Below, in pieces: positions 7,130 through 14,017 of a DNA stretch of 18,760 bases. The notes beneath the pieces are model-generated. The model worked only from the letters and a program-made list of their open reading frames with translations. It was not told the DNA's origin and did not search any database. The DNA comes from Euryarchaeota archaeon UBA125 (GTDB taxonomy: Archaea; Thermoplasmatota; Poseidoniia; Poseidoniales; Thalassarchaeaceae), in assembly GCA_002502625.1 (NCBI GenBank), contig DAPV01000091.1, positions 1 through 18,760 on the forward strand, read 5' to 3'. The position numbers and the translations under genes are program-made. The first letter of the stretch is position 1. Every line of letters starts with the position of its first letter.

Positions 7130-8002
7130 ATGATTGAATCAGTAGTACTCTGGATTTTCCTAGCAGTCATATTAGTAATAGTGGCATTTACTCTACGAAA
7201 AGAACGTGAAGAAGTACCTCGTAAAGAAATTTTGAGAGCTGTTCAAACTACTTCTGGCGCTGGAGGAATGGGGCTCATGGAGAAATCATTCCTTTGGGCC
7301 TTTTCCTGGATGGATACTAGATTTAGAATTCAAGATTATTGGGCTATGTCCAGAGATGCATACTACAGCATGCATAGACAGATGCCACTGACCCATGCAG
7401 AAAAATACAAACTAAGGATAATTTGGTATTGGTACCCACTGTATTGTTTAGGAGGGATCTCTTTCTTAGCATTCATAATCCTAGTAATTTCAGGCACTAT
7501 TCTTGGCATATATTATGTCCCCGGTGGGCAGGGAGACCCTACTCCTGCTTATGCTAGCATGGAATTCATAATGACTCAATTGCCATTTGGTTACATCATT
7601 CGTTCAATTCACCATTGGACTACTCACTTCATGGTGGCTGCTGTTTTCCTCCATATGTGCAGAGTATATTTCACAGGAGCATACAGAAATCCTCGTGAAT
7701 TAAACTGGCTTATCGGAGTTGCTCTAATGTTTTTCACTATCTTCTTCGGATATTCAGGATACCTTCTGCCATGGGATGCGTTAGCATTTGGTGCTGCTAC
7801 AATCGGGATCAACATGGCAAATGCAACGCCTCTAATCGGACCATGGGTTGCCACAGCAATGTTCGGAGGCAGTACACTAACTTACCAAGCAGTCACGAGG
7901 ATGTACTTCATCCATGTATTCATTTTACCTGTTCTCGTTACTACCTTGATAATTATTCATTTGTTCATAGTTTGGGTCCAGGGAGTTGCTGAACCGCACT
8001 GA
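7130..8002 (+). CDS. Cytochrome b, N-terminal half (b6-like)
   Basis: This 290-residue di-haem subunit carries the first four core helices of cytochrome b. Helix B gives haem ligands H161 and H175 (SIHHW, LHMCRVYFTGAYRNPRELNW) and helix D gives H262 and H277 (YFIHVFILP, IIIHLF). Spacings of 14 and 15 match the b6/b6f pattern, in contrast to the 14/14 of mitochondrial cytochrome b. The N-terminus has an additional membrane helix (residues 2-22) plus about 75 residues before the core, which is longer than plant/cyanobacterial b6 (about 215). The C-terminal half of cytochrome b is encoded by the next gene. A GAGGTG site (7119-7124) precedes the start. Confidence 0.92.
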   Translation: MIESVVLWIFLAVILVIVAFTLRKEREEVPRKEILRAVQTTSGAGGMGLMEKSFLWAFSWMDTRFRIQDYWAMSRDAYYSMHRQMPLTHAEKYKLRIIWYWYPLYCLGGISFLAFIILVISGTILGIYYVPGGQGDPTPAYASMEFIMTQLPFGYIIRSIHHWTTHFMVAAVFLHMCRVYFTGAYRNPRELNWLIGVALMFFTIFFGYSGYLLPWDALAFGAATIGINMANATPLIGPWVATAMFGGSTLTYQAVTRMYFIHVFILPVLVTTLIIIHLFIVWVQGVAEPH

Positions 8003-8016
8003 TAGGAGGGGAAAAA

Positions 8017-10842
8017 ATGGGTATAATCGAACGTCTAGGCCGTGTTGCTGATACTTATGTTGATGAAAGAGATCAACTAATAGAAGCAGAACAAGAGCGA
8101 AGAAGAGTATTCACTGGCCATGCATTTTGGCCACAAGAAGTATTGCGAGACACGATAATTGCAATGTCAATTCTGATGGTGCTATCTTTTTATTCATGGT
8201 TAATTCCTCCTCCATTACACAGTGCTGCAGACCCATTTGCTCAAGCAGGATTCGTATTTCCTGATTGGTATGTGCTTTTCTCTTACGGATACCTTCGACT
8301 CGGAGAATATCTCCCCCAATTCGATATTCCTCTCCCAACTGCTATAGGAAATTTCTTCGGAACCCCAATTATTTCATGGAATGCAGGTTGGTGGGGAGCA
8401 GCAATTACAGGAATTCCAGTTGCAATTCTAGCTTTGCCCCCATTCATCCCTGGTAGAGAAAAGCGTGGAGTCGAAGATCCGTGGTTTGCAACTGCAGGAA
8501 TGGTTTACCTTGCACACGTTTGGTTTATTTCTGTTTACTCAATCAATATCTTCCTTGAACTGTATGGGAAAAATCGTACGGATTTTTGTCAAATGAATTC
8601 TCATGCGGGTTTATCTTGTGGAACGAGACAACCATGGATGGCAGAGGTGTTCAACAGCATACCTTGGCTTCTAACTGGAGTTTTCATATTTGCAGTTCTA
8701 TACTTTGCTATTCGTTGGTTCTTGGTTCAAACTCAAGGAGCAAGAATCACCCCTAACGGAAACAGGAACGTTGCATTTGGTTCTCTTATTGTCGCAGTAT
8801 TACTCTGTTCAGTCACTTGGCCAGTTTACGATAATGGATTTTGGGACATGGGTGGATTTGGAGCCATGCAAGATATCGAAGAATTAGAAACACTTCGCAG
8901 TCAACCTAGTGACACTCTGATAGCTATTGGAGAAAGCGAACATCATGAACATATGATGGGACTCTGTTTATCCTACAGTGACTCATCAAAATCTCCTGCA
9001 TGGGAAGATGATCATTTCGATTCAGGAGCATGGGCTTACGAAGATCACTGTGTAATGCCTGCTGAAAAATTCACTGAATGGGGTATTTTTCAACCAACTC
9101 AAGCCCATATTATAGACTTTAACGGGGCAAACAATCACATCGATGCAAACAATGGTAGAAACGGATTATTCAATCAATCAACTTACCCTGGTTCTGTTGA
9201 TGGTTCAGCCGTAGTACATACATTCTCTGGAATAATGGAAGTTCCAAATCTAGGTGTAGACACTCTATTCGTAGACGTAACTTGCAATGCTAGAACTACA
9301 ATCAGAGGTGCAGGAAATCACACTATTTCTCTTGATGTGAAAGATATTACTGGAACAACTCTCATATCAATGGATGCATGTAATACTGAAACATTGAAAT
9401 TAAGTTCAGGAACTTCTTACTCTCTCGACTATTCAATTAGTACAACCGGATTAGACATCTCAGGTGATGTAATCACAGATGTTTCCATCTCTGCGTTCCA
9501 ACCTTTAGTTTTGGATTCTAACGGCGCAGCAGTAAATCTTTCTGATGAGACAGAATTATTCCTATTGACAGGATCTGCAGTTTACAATGCTGAACAGCTT
9601 TCATCATTTACTCTGGAAAATCCTACGTTCGAAAAGAATCCTAAGAGTTTAGATGCCAAATTAACATACTCGCTAGTTATTCCATGTCTTGGAGTTGGAG
9701 CACTTGTCTTCTTCCTTATGCGAAGTATGGCTAAGGGATACGAATATGAGATGAACAAATGCTATGGTTGCGACCTATGTGATGATGCATGTCCTGTTCG
9801 ATTATTCAATGCAGGAGACAAATTGAATATTATCTATAATACCTGGAATAATGAGGATGATGGAGTACCACTTTATTCCTGTTTAACTTGCACTGCATGT
9901 ACAAATGCATGCCCACAATTGGTAGATTATGACTCATACATTGACATTAGAAGGAACCTAATTGTTGGAGGCCCTCCTGCAGCAGAAATCCCTCATTCGA
10001 TTTTACAAGCTGTACTTAGAGCAGAAGCAGATGACGAAGCAAATGACCAATTCGTTGCAGTTGAAGATTACCCAATTGATTCGTCAGTAGGATATTACCC
10101 TGGTTGTGTAGATTATATAGATCAAGAAATGATTTTCAGTCATGTCAATGAAGGTACGATGAATCTTGGACAAACTACAGATGCCGCTTTTACTCTCTTT
10201 GAAGATGCAGAGATTGATGTTGCATATCTAGGTAGAGATTTCCTAAAATGTTGTGGGCACGATCAAAAATGGCAAGGCATGACAGAAGTTTTTGAAAAAT
10301 TGAAAGCATATAATCAGAAGAAATTAGGAGATAGTGGAATTGAAACATTAGTTACTTCTTGTGCAGAATGCTTCCGAACTTTTGCATTAGATTATGAACT
10401 CGATGACCTCAAAGTAATGCACACTACTGAATTTTTGATAGAATCAGGATATGAATTTGATGCAGCGGTTCCAGAAGGAACTACCGTAACTTATCACGAT
10501 CCTTGTAGATTGGGAAGACAAATGAATCTCTTTGACGAACCTCGTGAACTGGTAAAACGAGTAGAAGGAGTTGATTTAGTTGAGATGGAACACCATGGAG
10601 AAGATGGCTTATGTTGTGGTGTCTCAAGTATGATGTCTTGTAATGAAAATTCACGCGCCCTTAGAATTGAAAGATTTGAAGAAGTTAGAGCGACAGGTGC
10701 AGAAATTATGCTTACAACTTGCCCTAAATGTGTTTCTCACTTTGAATGCTTAAAATTCGAAGGTGATCCTAGACATGATTTTGAAATCTTAGATGTTGTA
10801 TCCTTCTTAGCAAGGCAAATTGAAGAAAAGAAACAAGTTTGA
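8017..10842 (+). CDS. Fusion: cytochrome b C-terminal half (subunit IV-like) + outside domain + 2x[4Fe-4S] + two CCG (HdrD/GlpC-like) domains
   Basis: The chain is 941 residues in one uninterrupted frame. Residues 1-190 resemble b6f subunit IV: a helix at about 46-64, then ADPF and PDWY (82-85, the PEWY-type quinol-oxidation motif), and helices at about 127-143 and 160-183. Next are C191 and C201 in a loop, two more helices (about 216-237 and 252-270), a predicted outside domain of about 275 residues containing HHEH (309-312), and a last helix at 549-568. The cytoplasmic part holds two ferredoxin motifs (C582, C585, C588, C592; C622, C625, C628, C632). Two CCG domains follow: C697...C745 C746...C782xxC785 and C830...C866 C867...C902xxC905, as in HdrB/HdrD, GlpC and LldE. 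CCG domains bind an unusual [4Fe-4S] cluster or act in thiol/disulfide and hydroxyacid oxidoreductases. A strong AGGAGGGG site (8004-8011) precedes the ATG. The fusion could move electrons between the quinone pool and a cytoplasmic partner; direction and substrate are unknown. Confidence 0.88.
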   Translation: MGIIERLGRVADTYVDERDQLIEAEQERRRVFTGHAFWPQEVLRDTIIAMSILMVLSFYSWLIPPPLHSAADPFAQAGFVFPDWYVLFSYGYLRLGEYLPQFDIPLPTAIGNFFGTPIISWNAGWWGAAITGIPVAILALPPFIPGREKRGVEDPWFATAGMVYLAHVWFISVYSINIFLELYGKNRTDFCQMNSHAGLSCGTRQPWMAEVFNSIPWLLTGVFIFAVLYFAIRWFLVQTQGARITPNGNRNVAFGSLIVAVLLCSVTWPVYDNGFWDMGGFGAMQDIEELETLRSQPSDTLIAIGESEHHEHMMGLCLSYSDSSKSPAWEDDHFDSGAWAYEDHCVMPAEKFTEWGIFQPTQAHIIDFNGANNHIDANNGRNGLFNQSTYPGSVDGSAVVHTFSGIMEVPNLGVDTLFVDVTCNARTTIRGAGNHTISLDVKDITGTTLISMDACNTETLKLSSGTSYSLDYSISTTGLDISGDVITDVSISAFQPLVLDSNGAAVNLSDETELFLLTGSAVYNAEQLSSFTLENPTFEKNPKSLDAKLTYSLVIPCLGVGALVFFLMRSMAKGYEYEMNKCYGCDLCDDACPVRLFNAGDKLNIIYNTWNNEDDGVPLYSCLTCTACTNACPQLVDYDSYIDIRRNLIVGGPPAAEIPHSILQAVLRAEADDEANDQFVAVEDYPIDSSVGYYPGCVDYIDQEMIFSHVNEGTMNLGQTTDAAFTLFEDAEIDVAYLGRDFLKCCGHDQKWQGMTEVFEKLKAYNQKKLGDSGIETLVTSCAECFRTFALDYELDDLKVMHTTEFLIESGYEFDAAVPEGTTVTYHDPCRLGRQMNLFDEPRELVKRVEGVDLVEMEHHGEDGLCCGVSSMMSCNENSRALRIERFEEVRATGAEIMLTTCPKCVSHFECLKFEGDPRHDFEILDVVSFLARQIEEKKQV

Positions 10843-10887
10843 TATCAAAACCCTAAGACTTAGAATAAAGGGAGTCATGCACATACA

Positions 10888-11220
10888 ATGTCGACTAGAG
10901 ATGAAGTCGCTTCTCGTCGAGGAGACGTACAAAAACGGATACGTATGGCTCTTAATGCTGCCAAGGCAGAAGAAAGAGCAACTATCAAAGGCGGAGAAAC
11001 AACAGTTGCCTTCGTTACTGAGGCACAATGTATAGGTTGTGACCAATGCACTATTGTCTGTGACGATGATGCAATTGAATTATATGATAAAGCAATGACG
11101 AGTCCTTTGATTCAAGTAGATATTAATCGAAAAGCAAAGATACTCCGTGATCCTTGTACTGGCTGTCGATTGTGTGTTTTAGCTTGCCCAACTGATGCAA
11201 TAAGTATGATTGACAGATAA
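10888..11220 (+). CDS. 2[4Fe-4S] ferredoxin-type protein
   Basis: In this 110-residue protein a basic/charged helical N-terminus of about 40 residues precedes two cluster motifs: CIGCDQCTIVC (C48, C51, C54, C58) and CTGCRLCVLACP (C90, C93, C96, C100). The second has the classic CP ending; the first lacks the final proline. It would be a soluble cytoplasmic electron carrier or a peripheral subunit. It follows the cytochrome/CCG fusion by 45 nt in the same direction, so it is the natural partner for the fusion's cytoplasmic iron-sulfur domain. No obvious Shine-Dalgarno lies right before the ATG; AAAGGGAG ends about 14 nt upstream. Its stop abuts the convergent glycosyltransferase stop. Confidence 0.85.
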   Translation: MSTRDEVASRRGDVQKRIRMALNAAKAEERATIKGGETTVAFVTEAQCIGCDQCTIVCDDDAIELYDKAMTSPLIQVDINRKAKILRDPCTGCRLCVLACPTDAISMIDR

Positions 11221-12441
11221 CTATACTATTCGAGAATAAATTTCAGAAAAACGTGAGGCATTAGATTCATACGTATATTTTTCTAAAACTCTTTCACGTC
11301 CGAAAATACCTTTCTTTAGAAGCTCTTCGGGATTCTCAATTTCTTCAATAATTGCTGAAGACATTGAATCATTATCACCCATAGTAAACAATTTTCCAAC
11401 TGAATCATCAACCATCTCCGGTAAAGGTCCATGATCTACTGTGACTACAGGAGTCCCAGATGCCATTGCTTCTAGTGGAATTAATCCTTGACCTTCATAA
11501 TAAGAAGGATATACAACTAGATCTGAAACCCTAAACAAGAAAGCTAAATCATCGAATGGAAGACTAGATTCAATTGTCACATATTCTCCAATACCTAATT
11601 TTCGAGATAATTTCTCAAGACGTTTCTTCAGATGTCCTCGACCTACAATTACTAATCGAACTCCTGGAATGTTTTTGTTAACCCTAGAAAATGAACGCAA
11701 CAGTGAAGCATATCCTTTACGCGCAGCTAATCTACCAACTGCCAATAATAATTTACCATCTTTAGAGACACCATATCTTTCACGAATCAATTTTCTTTGA
11801 GTATCATCTCCTGTAAAGGGAATGAACATCTCTGTATCTACACCCCAATGAATAACTTCACAATCCCAATCCTTTGGAGGAGAATACCTGTCCATGAAAT
11901 CTTGTTTAGTAGCCCGAGAATTTGCAACACAAACAGTAGATTCAGATAATGCAGCATTTTCAAATCCAGCATAATATCCCCCCGTTAGTAAAATTGCAAG
12001 ATCATTAGGATTAGCCCAAACTGCTGCTTCTTTCATTTTTGATGCTATTCTAAGACCATCTCTTTCACCTAACCAAGAACCGTGTAATGAAGAAACTACA
12101 GGTGATATCTCTTCTTTACAAATCTTGAACTGTTTCTTTGTCCAAGATATCATAGGACAATGGAGATGAACAACATCAACTGGATCCTTAGAATGAAGAC
12201 TGCGTAATTCATTCAAAGCATACTTTCCATAAGATCTTGTAAACCCCATGGGAATCCTAGCCCATTTTACTTTTCGTACAGTTACTCCATCTATAGCAGG
12301 GGGATTGCCAGATCCACCGTTACGTGTAATGATTGTAATACGGTGACCTAGAGAAACTAAAGCAGAAGACAAATGGAAAACAGTAGACCCCATGCCACCC
12401 CATCTTGGAGGATATTCAGCACTAAGCATGGCGATATGCAT
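11221..12441 (-). CDS. Family 4 glycosyltransferase (GT-B fold)
   Basis: This 406-residue enzyme transfers a sugar from an activated donor to a glycan or lipid acceptor. The N-terminal domain starts MLSAEYPPRWGGMG, typical of GT4 acceptor domains. The C-terminal donor-binding domain has the phrase LLAVGRLAARKGY and the EX7E motif in EGQGLIPLEAMASGTPVV. Length is normal for the family. There is no membrane segment, so it would act in the cytoplasm or at the membrane face. Start choice: ATG at 12441 with AGGTGA about 6 nt before it. The acceptor cannot be told; the dolichol-kinase-like gene further upstream hints at glycan or lipid-linked sugar metabolism. Confidence 0.88.
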   Translation of the reverse strand: MHIAMLSAEYPPRWGGMGSTVFHLSSALVSLGHRITIITRNGGSGNPPAIDGVTVRKVKWARIPMGFTRSYGKYALNELRSLHSKDPVDVVHLHCPMISWTKKQFKICKEEISPVVSSLHGSWLGERDGLRIASKMKEAAVWANPNDLAILLTGGYYAGFENAALSESTVCVANSRATKQDFMDRYSPPKDWDCEVIHWGVDTEMFIPFTGDDTQRKLIRERYGVSKDGKLLLAVGRLAARKGYASLLRSFSRVNKNIPGVRLVIVGRGHLKKRLEKLSRKLGIGEYVTIESSLPFDDLAFLFRVSDLVVYPSYYEGQGLIPLEAMASGTPVVTVDHGPLPEMVDDSVGKLFTMGDNDSMSSAIIEEIENPEELLKKGIFGRERVLEKYTYESNASRFSEIYSRIV

Positions 12442-12542
12442 GGTTCACCTAAACCATTGTCATGGGATATCCCGCTTGAATCAATCGATGACAGGGGAAC
12501 AGAGATACAGAGAATTAAGTCATTGTGTCGTTTCGGGTTGAC

Positions 12543-12827
12543 ATGGACGAAGAAAAATCTGATCCAGTTCGGTTTGGTGCAGAATTTGGACCCTACAGAT
12601 CTAGTAAAACAAGTGGTGTTTCTCTTTCAACCTTCAAGACACTAGTGTGGACTTCAAATATTGGAGGATTGATTTTGATGGTTATAGGCCTAGAATTGAT
12701 GATTGTTCAGCATGCATATTCTTGGGCATTACTTTGCTTTGTATTTGGGGTAGGAATCGCTTTGTTTCCATCAAACTATGAAATCGTTGGAATGGAAGAA
12801 GATCATTCTTCTGGAGAGGATTCATGA
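12543..12827 (+). CDS. Small two-helix membrane protein, unknown
   Basis: The product is 94 residues from the ATG at 12543 (100 from a GTG at 12525). A polar N-terminus (MDEEKSDPVRFGAEFGPYRSS) is followed by two membrane helices (about 36-55 and 60-75) and an acidic tail (MEEDHSSGEDS), a hairpin topology. No family is recognised. It is the only plus-strand gene between 11221 and 18200, and its last 25 nt overlap the end of the convergent gshA-like gene. Confidence 0.6.
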   Translation: MDEEKSDPVRFGAEFGPYRSSKTSGVSLSTFKTLVWTSNIGGLILMVIGLELMIVQHAYSWALLCFVFGVGIALFPSNYEIVGMEEDHSSGEDS

Positions 12828-14017
12828 TCAATATTTTCTCGACCCATAGCTATCATAGATATATTCGCTACTAACTCATGCAACCATCTTCTGGCATTAA
12901 TTTCAAGAGATGCTTTCTTAGACAAATCTTTGTCAAGAATAAATTTAGTAGAAGGAGTATTCAAATTATCAAGAACTCCGTGTTTATCATTAGAACGATA
13001 AAACCAAGAAATTACTTCACCGTTTACTCCATAACCTACAGGTTCGATTACAGAATTGTTAGACTTCAAGAATGTGGGAACCGCTTCTTGCAATAAAAAA
13101 TCTTCAGCGTCTTTTCCTCCTTTAGCATATGTCAAGCGATTCATCTTCCGTTTTGACAGGTTTAGAATTTCGTCTGGACTTTGAATACGTAGAATTCCTA
13201 ATCCATATGTTCCTTTGTCATTCTTGATGAATAAAGAAGGCCGAGATTCAATTCCATGCTCTTTGTATTTTCCAGAAATAAATTCTAAACCTTCATGAAT
13301 CTCTCCGGCTAATCTTTCTCTACAAATTATATCTTCTAAACATCTACCTCGACTAATGAATCCCCAAGGGCCAATTAGCCATGGATCTATTCCAACGAAA
13401 TCGCCCACTTCATGAACTAAATCTGAAACATGTTCAAAATGGCGACATTTACTTCTTGAATGCCATCCCATGTGATTAGGTGGTACTACATTTACACCTG
13501 AGACATGTAATGGTCCATCACTCAAATCAGCATTAAGAAAAATCATATCAACACTTTTGCCATCTGCTAAAACCATATCATCTGTTACATCCACATCAAC
13601 ATACGACAAATCACCCACTGAAGTTGATACAGTTTGAGGTTTCAATAAATCAGTACCTACTAATACATCTATTCCAGTTCTATGAATTAATGATTTAATC
13701 AATCTAACATTTTCAAGATATCCTGGGTTTCTAGTATGTGCCTCTGGCCACAGAAGAAGACGTTTCGGGACATGATCTAAATTTTCAAACCACTTTGACA
13801 ATCGAAATGATAATTCAGAATGATCTTTAGGGTCAAGATTATTGAATCCAGCAGGAAATGCATTTGAATCTACAACTACTGCTTTCCATCCTGCATCTCT
13901 AATATCAAAGGAACCATAAATAGGAAGAGGGATTTCGTCTCTCTTTTTTTCTAACCATTGATGGATTTCATCTTTCTTTTCAAATAATGAAAATAAAGCT
14001 TCATCTAATCCCGCCAT
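12803..14017 (-). CDS. gshA: Glutamate-cysteine ligase, Acidithiobacillus GshA type (PF08886-like)
   Basis: The family makes gamma-glutamylcysteine from glutamate, cysteine and ATP, the first step to glutathione or a related thiol. The conserved N-terminal block is clear: YGSFDIRDAGWKAVVVDSN followed by FPAGFNNLDP (about residues 34-62), matching the family's SVDLRNAGFK...DTNLFPAGFNNL. Other matching parts are the ATP-grasp-like stretch LFIKNDKGTYGLGILRI and LLQEAVPTF. Length (404 residues) fits. The asparagine-synthetase stop and this start share a base in TGATG (ATG at 14017; a TTG at 14020 is also in frame), so translation is coupled. This type was described mainly in Proteobacteria/Cyanobacteria, so transfer is possible. 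No glutathione synthetase is visible in the window. Confidence 0.75.
   Translation of the reverse strand: MAGLDEALFSLFEKKDEIHQWLEKKRDEIPLPIYGSFDIRDAGWKAVVVDSNAFPAGFNNLDPKDHSELSFRLSKWFENLDHVPKRLLLWPEAHTRNPGYLENVRLIKSLIHRTGIDVLVGTDLLKPQTVSTSVGDLSYVDVDVTDDMVLADGKSVDMIFLNADLSDGPLHVSGVNVVPPNHMGWHSRSKCRHFEHVSDLVHEVGDFVGIDPWLIGPWGFISRGRCLEDIICRERLAGEIHEGLEFISGKYKEHGIESRPSLFIKNDKGTYGLGILRIQSPDEILNLSKRKMNRLTYAKGGKDAEDFLLQEAVPTFLKSNNSVIEPVGYGVNGEVISWFYRSNDKHGVLDNLNTPSTKFILDKDLSKKASLEINARRWLHELVANISMIAMGRENIDHESSPEE

Noticed and set aside
9751..9960. Possible gene boundary (separate ferredoxin/CCG gene starting at the ATG at 9751)
   Set aside because: There is no ribosome-binding site before that ATG, unlike the other genes of this operon, and the frame is open through the preceding membrane helix, so one fused protein is the simpler reading.
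10807..11046. Frames on both strands over the end of the fusion gene and start of the ferredoxin gene
   Set aside because: They overlap the cysteine motifs of the ferredoxin in other frames and have no domain evidence; the frame at 10888 explains the region.
12373..12645. 90-codon plus-strand frame overlapping the glycosyltransferase start
   Set aside because: It overlaps the well-supported N-terminus of the glycosyltransferase and the membrane-protein frame; no domain features are seen.
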